Source of the DNA: Cohnella rhizosphaerae
GTDB taxonomy: Bacteria; Bacillota; Bacilli; Paenibacillales; Paenibacillaceae
NCBI RefSeq assembly: GCF_029525575.1
Contig: NZ_JAPDIA010000008.1
Span: forward strand, 1,488,001 to 1,552,000
Length of the DNA stretch: 64,000 nucleotides
Direction: 5' to 3'
In this document: positions 17,565 through 27,422 of the stretch, in pieces
How positions within the stretch are numbered: the first letter of the stretch is position 1
How the letters are laid out: every line of letters begins with the position of its first letter
The notes under the pieces: model-generated
Databases searched by the model: none
Seen by the model: only the letters and a program-made list of their open reading frames with translations
Told to the model about the DNA's origin: nothing
Position numbers and translations under genes: made by a program

Positions 17565-19907
17565 ATGAAATTCAGCAACGGCTATTGGATGACCCGCGAA
17601 GGCTTCGAAGTATTGACGCCTTACGAGGTTCACAGCATCGACATCGCGCCGAACAAACTGACCGTATTCGCGCCGCACCGACATCTGGAGCATCGCGGCA
17701 ATACGCTGAACGAGGCGCTCACGACGCTCGAATTCGATTCTCCGATTCCCGACGTCATACGCGTGAAGCTGTATCATCATAAAGGGCGCCGAAGATTGAC
17801 GCCGGGCTCGTTCCCGCTCGTCGGCGGCGAAGCGGGCGCCGACGTGTCGATCGAGGACGGCGATGACCGCGTTACGTTGACCAGCGGCGATACGAGCGTC
17901 ATGGTCTCGAAGGCGCATCCGCTCCGCATTACGTATACGTACAAGGACCGCAAGCTGACCGGGAGCGGATTCCGTCAGACCGGCTTCGTCAAAGGCGCGG
18001 ACGGCGTCCACTATTTTCGCGAGCAGCTCGATCTGGCCGTCGGCGAGACGGTATACGGACTCGGCGAACGCTTCTCCGCTTTCGTCAAAAACGGCCAAAG
18101 CGTCGATATCTGGAACCAGGACGGCGGTACGGCTTCCGAGCAAGCTTACAAAAACGTGCCGTTCTACGTAACGAACCGCGGCTACGGCGTGTTCGTCAAT
18201 CATCCCGAACTCGTCTCGTTCGAGGTTGCATCGGAGAAAGTATCCAAAACGCAGTTCAGCGTGCAAGGCGAACAACTCGAGTACATGATCGTCGGCGGCG
18301 AATCGTTGAAGGACGTGCTGGCCAACTATACGTCGCTCACCGGCAAGCCCGCGCTCCCTCCTTCCTGGACGTTCGGCTTGTGGCTGACGACGTCGTTCAC
18401 CACGAATTACGACGAAGAGACCGTGAACAGCTTCGTTGACGGCATGGCGCAGCGCGATCTCCCGCTGTCCGTTTTTCACTTCGACTGCTTCTGGATGAAG
18501 GAGTACCAGTGGTGCGACTTCGAATGGGACGAGCGCGTATTCCCTGATCCGAAGGGCATGCTCGATCGCCTGAAGGCAAAGGGGCTCAAGATTTGCGTCT
18601 GGATCAACTCTTATATCGCGCAGCGCTCCAAGCTGTTCGACGAAGGCATGGCGAACGGCTATCTGCTCAAGCGGAAGGACGGCAGCGTCTGGCAGACGGA
18701 CCTGTGGCAGTACGGCATGGGCATCGTGGACTTCACGAATCCGGACGCCTGCCGCTGGTTCGGCGACAAGCTGCGCGCGCTCGTCGATATGGGCGTCGAT
18801 TGCTTCAAGACCGACTTCGGCGAGCGAATCCCGACCGAGGACGTCGTCTATTTCGACGGTTCCGATCCCGAGCAGATGCACAACTATTACACGCAGCTGT
18901 ACAACAAAGTCGTATTCGACGTGCTCGAGGAGAAAAAGGGCCGCGGGGAAGCGGCGCTGTTCGCCCGCTCGGCGACGGCGGGCGGCCAGCAGTTCCCGGT
19001 GCACTGGGGCGGGGATTGCGAGGCGACGTTCGAATCGATGGCGGAAAGCCTGCGCGGCGGCCTGTCGCTCGGTCTCTCGGGTTTCGGCTTCTGGAGCCAC
19101 GACATCGGCGGCTTCGAGCAGAGCGCGACGCCCGACCTGTACAAGCGCTGGGTCGCCTTCGGACTGCTGTCCAGCCACAGCCGGCTGCACGGCAGCACCT
19201 CCTACCGGGTGCCATGGCTGTTCGACGAAGAAGCGGTCGACGTGCTCCGCCGCTTCACCAAGCTGAAGGCGAGCCTCATGCCTTACCTGTTCGCCCAGGC
19301 GGCCGCGTCCAGCCGCTTCGGTCTTCCGATGATGCGGGCGATGCTGCTCGAGTTCGGCGAGGACCCGGCATGCGACTACCTGGATCGCCAGTTCATGCTC
19401 GGCGACGCCCTGCTCGTCTCGCCGATCTTCAACAGCGAAGGCGAATCGGCCTATTACCTGCCGAAAGGCAGATGGACACACTTCCTGTCCGGCGAAGTCG
19501 TCGAGGGCGGGTCGTGGCATCGCGAGACATACGATTACATGAGTCTGCCGCTGTACGCCCGCGAAGGATCGCTGATCGCGGTCGGCGCAACCGAAGATCG
19601 TCCCGACTACGACTATACGGACGGCGTGACGCTTCACCTGTTCGAGCTCGGCGACGGCACGTCGGCCTCGGCCGATATCGTCGGCGAAGACGGTGCCGTT
19701 CGGCTTACCGTCACGGTCGAGCGCAGCGGCGGCACGATCTCGGCGACGGCTTCCGGCGCAGCCGCCGATACCGCCGACTGGTCGATCCAGCTGCGCGGGA
19801 TCGAAGCGGTCCGCGCCGTCTCCGGCGGCGAGGCGTCCAAGGCGGACGGGCTCGGACTGAAGGTTCGCCGCTTGGCAGGCGACAACCGCATCGTCATCGC
19901 GCTTTAA
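17565..19907 (+). CDS. yicI: Alpha-xylosidase, glycoside hydrolase family 31 (YicI type)
   Basis: This enzyme releases alpha-linked xylose from xyloglucan oligosaccharides such as isoprimeverose. The 780 residues align along their length with E. coli YicI. The nucleophile aspartate lies in KTDFGERIPT (D417) and the acid/base aspartate in HWGGDC (D484). The substrate-binding region (FHFDCFWMKEYQWCDFEWD) and the SGFGFWSHDIGGFE stretch are conserved. There is no signal peptide, so it acts on imported oligosaccharides in the cytoplasm. The ATG follows AACAGGAGG. It is divergent from an AraC regulator, and no transporter lies beside it. Confidence 0.94.
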   Translation: MKFSNGYWMTREGFEVLTPYEVHSIDIAPNKLTVFAPHRHLEHRGNTLNEALTTLEFDSPIPDVIRVKLYHHKGRRRLTPGSFPLVGGEAGADVSIEDGDDRVTLTSGDTSVMVSKAHPLRITYTYKDRKLTGSGFRQTGFVKGADGVHYFREQLDLAVGETVYGLGERFSAFVKNGQSVDIWNQDGGTASEQAYKNVPFYVTNRGYGVFVNHPELVSFEVASEKVSKTQFSVQGEQLEYMIVGGESLKDVLANYTSLTGKPALPPSWTFGLWLTTSFTTNYDEETVNSFVDGMAQRDLPLSVFHFDCFWMKEYQWCDFEWDERVFPDPKGMLDRLKAKGLKICVWINSYIAQRSKLFDEGMANGYLLKRKDGSVWQTDLWQYGMGIVDFTNPDACRWFGDKLRALVDMGVDCFKTDFGERIPTEDVVYFDGSDPEQMHNYYTQLYNKVVFDVLEEKKGRGEAALFARSATAGGQQFPVHWGGDCEATFESMAESLRGGLSLGLSGFGFWSHDIGGFEQSATPDLYKRWVAFGLLSSHSRLHGSTSYRVPWLFDEEAVDVLRRFTKLKASLMPYLFAQAAASSRFGLPMMRAMLLEFGEDPACDYLDRQFMLGDALLVSPIFNSEGESAYYLPKGRWTHFLSGEVVEGGSWHRETYDYMSLPLYAREGSLIAVGATEDRPDYDYTDGVTLHLFELGDGTSASADIVGEDGAVRLTVTVERSGGTISATASGAAADTADWSIQLRGIEAVRAVSGGEASKADGLGLKVRRLAGDNRIVIAL

Positions 19908-19923
19908 AATTGTCTTAGTAAGC

Positions 19924-19977
19924 AGAAAGGAGCCGCCCCGATCGTCATGAAATTGACGATTGGGGCGGCTCCTTTCT
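19924..19977. terminator. Strong bidirectional terminator
   Basis: A stem of about 24 bp with one mismatch (19924-19947 with 19954-19977) lies between the convergent xylosidase and iron-permease genes. It has A- and T-rich outer ends on both sides. Confidence 0.8.
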
Positions 19978-20021
19978 ATTGTTGACGGACCTAAGCGATA
20001 GCATGGACGTACGTCGTGCTA

Positions 20022-21046
20022 TTACCTGGCCCTCGCCAGCAAATAAATAAAATACGGCGCGCCGATGATCGCGACGATGATGCCCGTCGGGGTGTCGGAG
20101 ACGCGGCTGATCGTATCGGCCGCGATCAGCAGCACGCTGCCGGACAACGCCGATGCGGCCAGCAAAATCTCGTGCTTCGAGCCGACGAGGCGCCTGGCGA
20201 GATGCGGACCGATCAGCCCGATGAAGCTGATCGCGCCGCCGACCGCGACGCAAGCTGCCCGCCAGCGCGACCGCCGCGAGGAGCAATAGCAGCCGCTCGC
20301 GCTGCAGTCTGGCCCCCAGTCCCACGGACAGCTGGTCGCCCAGGCTGAGCACGTTCAGCGTCCGGGCCTTGGACATGACGAACGGGATCAGCACCGCCAT
20401 CCACGGCAGCAGCGTCAGGACGAACTTCCAGTTGGCGCCCCACAGGCTGCCTGCGAGCCAGGTCGCGGCGAACTGATATTGCTCCGGGTTGAGACGCTGC
20501 GTCAGGACGATGATCGCCGCGCTGATGCCCGCCTGCACCGCGATGCCCACGAGCACGAGGCGGAGCACGGAGATGCCGTCCGACTTTTTTGTAAGCGAGG
20601 AAGTAGACCGCCGCGCCCGCCGCCGCCGCGCCGAAAAACGCCAGAAACGGCAGCGTATAGGGCGGAGAGGCGCCGATGGAAGGGCGCAGGGCGACGAACA
20701 GGATGACCATCAAGCTCGCGCCCGCGTTGACGCCGATAAGACCGGGATCGGCCAGCGGATTGCGCGTAATGCCCTGCAAGATACAGCCGGCCAGCGCGAA
20801 GCCGGCGCCGACGAGCACCGAGATGACGATGCGGGGCAGCCGGAACTGGAACAAAATGAGCGACTGCTTGTCCGTCCCGTAGCCGAGCAGCGTCCTGCCG
20901 ACATCCAGCGGACTGAGCCGAATAAAGCCGGTATTCATGCTGACGACGAACACGACGACGACGAGCAGCGCCAGGCCGACGACCGCAGACCAGGCCTTCG
21001 CCCTGCGCTTCGTGTCCGAGGCCGCGTATATCGACTTCGCTGCCAT
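20022..21046 (-). CDS. FecCD-family iron-siderophore permease, second subunit (two frameshifts)
   Basis: This is one of a pair of membrane subunits for Fe(III)-siderophore import. It shows the family motifs FRLPRIVISVLVGAGFALAG, ITRNPLADPGLIGVNAGAS and, after correction, GGAISFIGLIGPHLARRLVG and DTPTGIIVAIIGAPYFIYLL. The frame breaks at T6 (20585-20590) and near AA 20252-20253, one extra base each. Both corrections give 340 residues, the family length. The ATG at 21046 overlaps the stop of the first permease (TAATG). No substrate-binding protein or dedicated ATPase is encoded beside it. Confidence 0.85.
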
Positions 21047-22095
21047 TACAGCTCCCTCCCTTCGCGCCTGGCCAGATACAGAAGGAACGGAACGCCAAGG
21101 ATGGCGATAAGCGCGCCCACCGGCGTCTCCGAGCCGGGACGCACCATTCTCGCGCCGAGATCGGCGAGGACGAACAACAGCGCGCCTAATATCGCCGAGC
21201 ACGGCACGATCCACCGGTAGCTGACGCCGACGAGATAGCGGGTAATATGCGGCACCATCAGGCCGATAAAGCTGACGAAGCCGACGACCGACACCGATGC
21301 GCCGGCCAGAATCAGGACGACGACGGCCCCGATCAGCTTGATCCACCCGACCCGCACCCCGATGCCCGCGGCCGTCTCGTCGCCCAGGCTTAACAGCGTG
21401 ATATAACGCGCCAGCAACATGGCCGCGAGCAGCCCGCCGCCGATCCACCACAGGATGACGTCCACCTGCGCCCAGCGCACGCCGGCGGCGCCGCCGAACA
21501 ACCAGAAGTCCAGGCTTTGGCCAATCCGGTACTTCAAAGCGATGCCTTCGCTGATCGCGAGCAGCAGCGCCGATACGGCCGAGCCTGCGAGCGCCAGCCG
21601 GACCGGCGTGAGCCCGCCCCTGGACAGGCTGCCGAGCCCGTAGATCAGCGCCGTGGCGCCGGCAGCGCCGGCGAACGACATCCAGATGAGCTGGCCGAAC
21701 AGCAGGTGGGGAATAAAAGCAAAGCAGATCGCCAGCATGAAGCCGGCGCCCGCGTTGATTCCGAGCAGCCCGGGATCGGCCAGCGGATTGCGCGTCATGC
21801 CCTGCATGACGGCGCCCGCGACCGCGAACGCTGCTCCGGTGAGCGCGCAAGCGAGCGTTCGGGGCATCCGAAGCGAGCGAATGATCTGATGATCCGTCAG
21901 ATCGCGGTTAAAATGCCAAATGGCGTCCCAAACGGCGGACAAGCCGATGGCCTTGGCCCCGATCGAGATCGATAATGCCATGCTGAATGCGAGCAGCGCC
22001 AAGCCGCCGATCAAGATAACGGACGCTGCCAGGGGTCTTGTTCGCGGCTTCTTCGCCGAAGCCTGCGTCGCCTCCCCGTTCGAATGCGTAGCCAT
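21046..22095 (-). CDS. FecCD-family iron-siderophore permease, first subunit
   Basis: The intact 349-residue permease has about ten helices and the same motifs as its partner (LRMPRTLACALTGAAFAVAG, MTRNPLADPGLLGINAGAG, VGFVSFIGLMVPHITRYLVG, ETPVGALIAILGVPFLLYL). It should pair with the downstream permease and borrow a FhuC/YusV-type ATPase from elsewhere. It starts 37 bases after the ABC exporter, in the same transcription unit, downstream of a Fur box. Confidence 0.9.
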   Translation of the reverse strand: MATHSNGEATQASAKKPRTRPLAASVILIGGLALLAFSMALSISIGAKAIGLSAVWDAIWHFNRDLTDHQIIRSLRMPRTLACALTGAAFAVAGAVMQGMTRNPLADPGLLGINAGAGFMLAICFAFIPHLLFGQLIWMSFAGAAGATALIYGLGSLSRGGLTPVRLALAGSAVSALLLAISEGIALKYRIGQSLDFWLFGGAAGVRWAQVDVILWWIGGGLLAAMLLARYITLLSLGDETAAGIGVRVGWIKLIGAVVVLILAGASVSVVGFVSFIGLMVPHITRYLVGVSYRWIVPCSAILGALLFVLADLGARMVRPGSETPVGALIAILGVPFLLYLARREGREL

Positions 22096-22131
22096 AAATG
22101 CAATACCTGCCTCGACTGTAACGTTAAGCGG

Positions 22132-23854
22132 CTAGCGCGCCGCGCTGAACTGCGCCTGGTGCAGACGACTGTAGATGCCGCCTGTCCGTACGAGCTCCTC
22201 GTGCCTGCCTTGCTCCGCGATGCCGTCCTCGGTAACGACGACGATGCGGTCGGCATCCTTGATCGTCGCGAGCCGGTGCGCGATGATAAGCGTCGTACGG
22301 CCCGCGGACAGCTCCGCAAGCGATTGCTGGATCGCGGCTTCGGTCTCCGTATCGAGCGCCGAGGTCGCTTCGTCCAAAATGAGAATCGGCGGATTTTTCA
22401 AAAACATGCGCGCGATCGCGAGTCTCTGCTTCTGTCCGCCTGACAGCTTCACGCCTCGCTCGCCGATGACCGTATCCAGGCCGAGCGGCTGCGCGCGAAT
22501 GAAATCTTCCAGCTTCGCTCTGCGCGCGGCCGTCCATAGCTCCTCTTCAGACGCTCCCAGCTTGCCGTAGGCGATATTTTCTCTCATCGTTCCGGCGAAC
22601 AGAAAGACATCCTGTTGCACGACGCCGATCTGACGCCGCAGCGAAGCGAGCTTCATCCGGCGAATGTCGATGCCGTCGATCGTGATGGCGCCGCCCGACA
22701 CCTCGTAAAAGCGCGGCAGCAAACTGCACAGCGTCGTTTTCCCCGCGCCCGAAGGCCCGACGAACGCGACGGTCTCGCCCGCCCGGATGGACAGATCGAT
22801 GCCGTTCAGCGCCTTCGTATGCGACTCGTAGCCGAACGATACGTCCCGATAACGAATGTCGCCGGTCAGTTTGTCGACTTCGATCGCATCTTCCGCGTCC
22901 GACACGTCGGGCTCGGTATCCATGAGCTCGACATAACGTTTGAAGCCGGCGATTCCCTTCGGATAAAGCTCGATGACCGCGTTGATTTTCTCGATCGGCC
23001 TGAACAGGACGTTGGTCAGCAAAATAAACGCCAGAAATTCGCCGTACTTAAGCTCGCCCCGAATCACGTACCAGGCGCCCGCGACCAATACGATCAGCGA
23101 TACGAGCCGCATCAGCATATAGCTTGCCGTCGAGCTGCGCGCAAGAATCTTGTAGCCGAGCAGCTTCGCCTTGCGGAACATTTGATTGTTGACGCTGAAC
23201 AACGACATCTCGTGGGCCTCGTTGGCGAACGCCTGTACCACGCGAATGCCGCCGATATTGTCCTCGACCCTGGCATTGTACTCGCCCATGCTGCCGAACA
23301 TTTTGTTCATGGCGCCCGTCATTTTGCCGTTAAAGTAGATCGACAGCACGATCAACACGGGTACGGTGACAAAGGTGATAATCGCCATCCCCGGATGGAT
23401 GTACAGCATGAGACCGAACGCGCCGGCCAGCGTCATGACGGCGATGAACACATCCTCCGGTCCGTGGTGGGCGACTTCGCCGATGTCCATCAAATCGGTG
23501 GACATGCGGGACATGAGATGCCCGGTTTTCGTATTGTCGTAAAACTTGAACGAAAGCTTCTGGAGATGCGCGAACAGGTTGCGGCGCATGTCGGTCTCAA
23601 TGTTGATGCCGAGCATATGCCCCCAGTACGTTACGACGAACTGCATGAAGGCGTTCAGCACGTAGACGGCGAGCAGGCCTCCGCAAGCCCAAAGGATCAG
23701 CTCCCAATCCTTGCCCGGCAGCAGCTTGTCGACGACCTGGTTCAGCGCCAGCGGGAATCCGAGCTCCAGCAGCGCGGCAAAAATGGCACAGCAGAAGTCG
23801 AGATAAAACAGACCTTTGTACGGCTTGTAAAAAAGACATAAAACGGCGAATCAA
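22132..23854 (-). CDS. ABC exporter half-transporter, fused membrane and ATPase domains (one frameshift)
   Basis: About 573 residues: a six-helix membrane domain (LNAFMQFVVTYWGHMLGINIE, VLIVLSIYFNGKMTG and others) is followed by an ATPase domain with Walker A GPSGAGKTTL, signature LSGGQKQRLAIAR and Walker B ILILDEATSALD. This is the MsbA/YfiBC-like exporter class, which works as a dimer. The TTG start at 23854 follows GGGAGGAGCC. The frame breaks at A6 (23829-23834); five As turn the first residues into LIRRFMSFYKPYKGLFYLDF, a normal exporter N-terminus. It is first in an operon with two iron permeases behind a Fur box, so a role in siderophore export or handling is plausible. Confidence 0.85.
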
Positions 23855-23994
23855 GTCCAGGCTCCTCCCATGCGGAAGCGGTCGCGTACGTCGGACCCGC
23901 TTCTGTGCGTCTGCGTTGTCGATTGACGAAACGCGATGTGACCAGCATACCCCGCCAGCTTCGGATGAGACAAGGGGAATGCTCGTTTCTTAAT

Positions 23995-24013
23995 GATAAT
24001 GAATATCATTATT
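23995..24013 (-). promoter_or_regulatory. Fur box upstream of the ABC exporter/iron-permease operon
   Basis: GATAATGAATATCATTATT matches 16 of 19 positions of the classical Fur consensus and is nearly palindromic, embedded in AT-rich DNA. It lies about 140 bases upstream of the exporter start and downstream of the terminator of the PrsA-like gene, so it should control the exporter-FecCD operon by iron. Confidence 0.8.
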
Positions 24014-24048
24014 AATTTCAACGGTTTTAACGATTGTACGACGAAATG

Positions 24049-24084
24049 AAAAACCGCCGCCTTCTCCGAAGAGAAAGCGGCGGC
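24049..24084 (-). terminator. Terminator of the PrsA-like gene
   Basis: CCGCCG/CGGCGG plus CTTCTC/GAGAAAG arms around a CGAA loop (TTCG on the minus strand) are followed by T5 on the minus strand. Confidence 0.8.
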
Positions 24085-24106
24085 AGGCCGTTCCTGTTTG
24101 AAGCGT

Positions 24107-25303
24107 TTATTCGCCGGCGCTGGCGGAAGGCGACGCGGCTGCAGACGCTGCAGGGGAAGCCCCCGCAGATGCGGCCGGCTCTTCCGCCTTCGTCAACAGA
24201 TTTTCGTAGCCTGCATCTTTTTTGGCAGTTTTGATCCATTCGGATGCGCCTTCGTTCACCTTTTCGTCCAGATACGCGGACTTGACCTTTTCCTTGGCCG
24301 AATCGTAGGTAGACGTCACCGCTTCCTTGCGATCCGTGACGAGGATGATGTGGAAGCCGTTCGGCGACTCGACGACGCCGCTCATTTCGTTTTTCTTCAG
24401 CTTGAAGGCGGCCGTCTCGAACTGTTCGTTCATGACGCCTTTGCCGAAGAAGCCAAGATCGCCGCCGTTTGCCTGGGAGCCGGTGTCGGTCGACTTTTCC
24501 TTGGCGACCGTCGCGAAGTCGGCGCCGCCCTTCAACTGCTTGAGTACGGCTTCGGCTTCGGCTTTGGTCGCCAGCAGGATGTGCGATGCACGAACCTGTT
24601 CGGCCGTGTCGAAGGTCGCTTTGTTGGCGTCGTAATACGCTTTGAGATCCTCTTCCTTCGGCGCAAGCTTCTTCTCGAAAATCGCGCGAAGCTCGACCTG
24701 CGGCAAAATCTGGTTTTTCTTGTAAGCTTCGAGCGTCGTGCCGCTCGACGACAGCGCGTTCTCGAAGTCGGCGTCCGTCGCGAAGTTATACTGCTGCTTG
24801 ATCTTGACGACTTCCTGCGCCACCGCAGCCTCGGCGTCCGCTTCGGTCAATCCGGCTTTTTCGGCTTCGCTGTCGATCAGTTTCAGCGTCATGTAGTTGT
24901 CGAGCATGGAGCCTGCCTGGTCCTTGCCGACTTGATCGTACATGACCGTATAAAATTCGGACTTCGTAATGTCTTTCCCGTTCAGCGTGCCGACCGCGCC
25001 CTTCAGATTGCCCCCTCCGCCGTCGTTCTGGCGAATCAGGACGACCGCAAGCGCGATGACGGCGATGACGGCGACGACCCAGGGAACGATGACCGAAGCT
25101 TTAGCACCCGATGCCGCAGTCGTGTTAGACGCCGGTTCCGACGGAACTTCGGCTTCCGGCGCAATGTCTTCTTTGTCGAACGCGACAGGTCCGACCGGTC
25201 CGGTCGCCGGATCGTTCGCATCCGCGAACGTTCTTTCGTTATTTTCGTCCGACGCGCCGTTCTCTCGAACCGGGTTGTTCGGGTCCTTTTCCAAATCGCT
25301 CAT
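24107..25303 (-). CDS. Membrane-anchored parvulin-type peptidyl-prolyl isomerase (PrsA-like)
   Basis: This 398-residue foldase is expected to help secreted proteins fold. An acidic cytoplasmic N-terminus of about 70 residues leads into one membrane helix (IVPWVVAVIAVIALAVVLI). Outside the membrane, a SurA-like N-domain precedes a parvulin domain (VRASHILLATKAEAEAVL, GGDLGFFGKGVM, FHIILVTDRKE), and the C-terminus is low-complexity Ala/Ser/Pro. It lacks the lipobox of classical PrsA, so it is held by a signal anchor instead. The ATG at 25303 follows AAGGAGGA. It is monocistronic with its own terminator. Confidence 0.88.
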   Translation of the reverse strand: MSDLEKDPNNPVRENGASDENNERTFADANDPATGPVGPVAFDKEDIAPEAEVPSEPASNTTAASGAKASVIVPWVVAVIAVIALAVVLIRQNDGGGGNLKGAVGTLNGKDITKSEFYTVMYDQVGKDQAGSMLDNYMTLKLIDSEAEKAGLTEADAEAAVAQEVVKIKQQYNFATDADFENALSSSGTTLEAYKKNQILPQVELRAIFEKKLAPKEEDLKAYYDANKATFDTAEQVRASHILLATKAEAEAVLKQLKGGADFATVAKEKSTDTGSQANGGDLGFFGKGVMNEQFETAAFKLKKNEMSGVVESPNGFHIILVTDRKEAVTSTYDSAKEKVKSAYLDEKVNEGASEWIKTAKKDAGYENLLTKAEEPAASAGASPAASAAASPSASAGE

Positions 25304-25380
25304 TTCTATTTATCCTCCTTAAGTTTGAACGGATCATTCATCCACTATATCAAATTATGGACAAGTTACCTTAAAGCCAG

Positions 25381-26340
25381 CTAAAAATTGAAGCGCGTAC
25401 GCATAAACTCGAGCGCCTTCCGGTTCTGATCGCCGCCGACCGCATGTCCCTGGAACGGGTAAACCTCGATCCGCTTGTCCGATTCGATCCGGTTGTAGGC
25501 TGCGTATATCGTCTCCGGCATCGTGACGGGATCCTTCAATCCGACGGAGACGAGCACCGGAATGCGGATGCGATGCGCCAGATTGATCATGTCGAAGTAG
25601 CTGAGCGTACGCAGCACGTCGTCAAGCTTGTCCGGAAAGCGGTTCAGAAAATCGGCGGCTTCCGTCAGCGAGCTTGAGGAGTTTAAAATGCCGAAATCCA
25701 TGTGACACATGTTCGGAATGTGGGCGACGGCGATCGACGGCACTTCGGACATTGCCGCCGCCAGCAGCGCGAGACCGCCGCCCTGGCTGCCGCCCATCGC
25801 GCATATGCGGCCGGCATCGACTTCCGGCTGGGCTGCCGCCCACTCGAGCGCCTTCAACGCGTCAAGCGAGATCGCCTTGTAGTAACATTCGTTTTTATTC
25901 AAAATGTTTTGCGTCAGCCATCCGCGCGTCATCCCGTGCCGCTGCGCGAGCAGATTGCCCGTATCTCCGCCCTGTCCGCGTACGTCTACGGCAAAGGCGG
26001 CGATCCCCATCATCGCATATTGCGCGAAGTCTTCGGGATATCCTTTGCTGCCGGTATAGCCGTGGTAAAGCACGACGCAAGGAAGCTTGGCATCGGCGGA
26101 ACGGTTTTTCGGCAAAATGAACCAGCCGTGAATGCGCGTGCTGTCAAATCCTTCGTATTCCACCCGATAGGCTTCCATGCCGCCGAGCGGCGTTTCCGTC
26201 AGCTGCCGCGTGCCGTTAAGCGGCTTGTCTTTCGCGAAAGCCAGCGTTTCGTTCCAAAATGCGTCGAGATCGGGCTCCGCGGTCAACGCCGGCAGATACT
26301 GCTCCAGATCGGCGATTCGTCTTTGTATCGCATTGTTCAA
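25381..26340 (-). CDS. Acetylxylan esterase / cephalosporin-C deacetylase (CE7)
   Basis: This alpha/beta hydrolase removes acetyl groups from xylo-oligosaccharides, and family members also act on cephalosporin C. The nucleophile serine is in GGSQGG, the aspartate in VGLKDPVT and the histidine in FQGHAVGG. The oxyanion region has LYHGYTGSKG and the family signature RGQGGDT. The TTG at 26340 after GGGGGA gives 319 residues, about the size of B. subtilis Cah. It has no signal peptide, so it is cytoplasmic. It fits with the alpha-xylosidase upstream as part of hemicellulose use, though it is not in the same operon. Confidence 0.9.
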   Translation of the reverse strand: MNNAIQRRIADLEQYLPALTAEPDLDAFWNETLAFAKDKPLNGTRQLTETPLGGMEAYRVEYEGFDSTRIHGWFILPKNRSADAKLPCVVLYHGYTGSKGYPEDFAQYAMMGIAAFAVDVRGQGGDTGNLLAQRHGMTRGWLTQNILNKNECYYKAISLDALKALEWAAAQPEVDAGRICAMGGSQGGGLALLAAAMSEVPSIAVAHIPNMCHMDFGILNSSSSLTEAADFLNRFPDKLDDVLRTLSYFDMINLAHRIRIPVLVSVGLKDPVTMPETIYAAYNRIESDKRIEVYPFQGHAVGGDQNRKALEFMRTRFNF

Positions 26341-26531
26341 CTTGTTTCCCCCAGTTCTGCTCAAGGCTCGCGTTCACTAAATGGACACAACAGGCCTATC
26401 TTACCATCGTATACCAACACTGTCGATCATAAAAAAAACGCCGCATCAACGTCGGCAGCAAGCATCCGACGATGAAGCGGCGTTTCCCGAACAACGCGAA
26501 CCATTCGATTCGCTCTATTGCGCTGCCTTTG

Positions 26532-27356
26532 CTAGCTGACCTTGTGCTCGATCCGCAGCTTGTCCGCGACCATCGCGATGAACTCGGAGTTGGTCGGCTT
26601 CGACTTGGCGATATTGATCGTGTAGCCGAACAGATGGCTGATGCTGTCGATGTTGCCGCGCGTCCAGGCGACTTCGATGGCGTGTCGGATGGCGCGTTCG
26701 ACGCGGCTAGGCGTGGTCTTGAACTTTTCGGCGATGGCCGGATACAGCGTTTTCGTGATCGCGCCGAGAATTTCGATGTTGTTGTACACCATCGTAATGG
26801 CTTCGCGCAGATACTGGTAGCCTTTGATGTGCGCAGGCACGCCGATCTCGTGAATGATGCTGGTGATGTTGGCGTCCAGGTTTTTCGGCTTGCCGATCGG
26901 CACGATATTCGACCGCGAGCCCCCGCTGAAGGAAGAGCTTGCCGACGAAGAAACGGATACCGGGATCTGCGAAGGCGTGCCCGCCAGTTGGCGAATCCGG
27001 TTTGCGAGCACATCCATGTCGAAGGGCTTCAAAATATAATAGGAGGCGCCCAGCTGTACCGCGCGTTGTGTGATGTTCTCCTGTCCGAACGCGGTGAGCA
27101 TAATGATCTTCGGCATCGGGGACAGGTTCATGTCCCGCAGCTTCTCCAACACGCCGAGCCCGTCCAGGTGAGGCATAATAATATCCAGAATCATCACATC
27201 CGGAATATTCCGGGTTTCTTCCAGCTGACGGATGACCTCTTCTCCGTTGTACGCCACGCCGATGACGGTCATGTCCTCCTGCTCTTCGATGTACTCGGAC
27301 AGCAGGTTGGTGAATTCTCGGTTATCGTCTGCAAGAAATACTTCAATCCGCGGCAA
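26532..27356 (-). CDS. spo0A: Sporulation master regulator Spo0A
   Basis: Spo0A is the phosphorelay end point that switches on sporulation. The receiver domain has acidic residues D10/D11 and phosphoacceptor D58 (VMILDIIMPHLDG), then LTAFGQE and YILKPFD. After a Ser-rich linker, the DNA-binding domain shows the invariant recognition helix TTPSRVERAIRHAIEVAW and ends near NSEFIAMVADKLR. The likely start is TTG at 27356 after GGGAGG; the GTG at 27374 overlaps that site. The length is 274 residues. Multiple 0A boxes upstream suggest autoregulation. spoIVB lies upstream, as in Bacillus. Confidence 0.98.
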   Translation of the reverse strand: MPRIEVFLADDNREFTNLLSEYIEEQEDMTVIGVAYNGEEVIRQLEETRNIPDVMILDIIMPHLDGLGVLEKLRDMNLSPMPKIIMLTAFGQENITQRAVQLGASYYILKPFDMDVLANRIRQLAGTPSQIPVSVSSSASSSFSGGSRSNIVPIGKPKNLDANITSIIHEIGVPAHIKGYQYLREAITMVYNNIEILGAITKTLYPAIAEKFKTTPSRVERAIRHAIEVAWTRGNIDSISHLFGYTINIAKSKPTNSEFIAMVADKLRIEHKVS

Positions 27357-27422
27357 TGTTGTATCCTCCCTCACAAGCTTAAGATAATGTTAGAAACGCT
27401 CACCGTTCCCTGCTTATCCGAA

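Noticed and set aside
17520..19637. A 705-codon open frame on the minus strand, antisense to the alpha-xylosidase
   Set aside because: It is a by-product of GC-rich codon bias. The plus strand encodes a complete, well-conserved GH31 enzyme, and the antisense product has no recognisable domain.
22615..23841. Long antisense frame over the ABC exporter, and similar ones over bkdB, lpdV, dxs, metG and the hybrid kinase
   Set aside because: Each lies opposite a clear family gene, has Arg/His/Asp-rich composition, and lacks a ribosome binding site.
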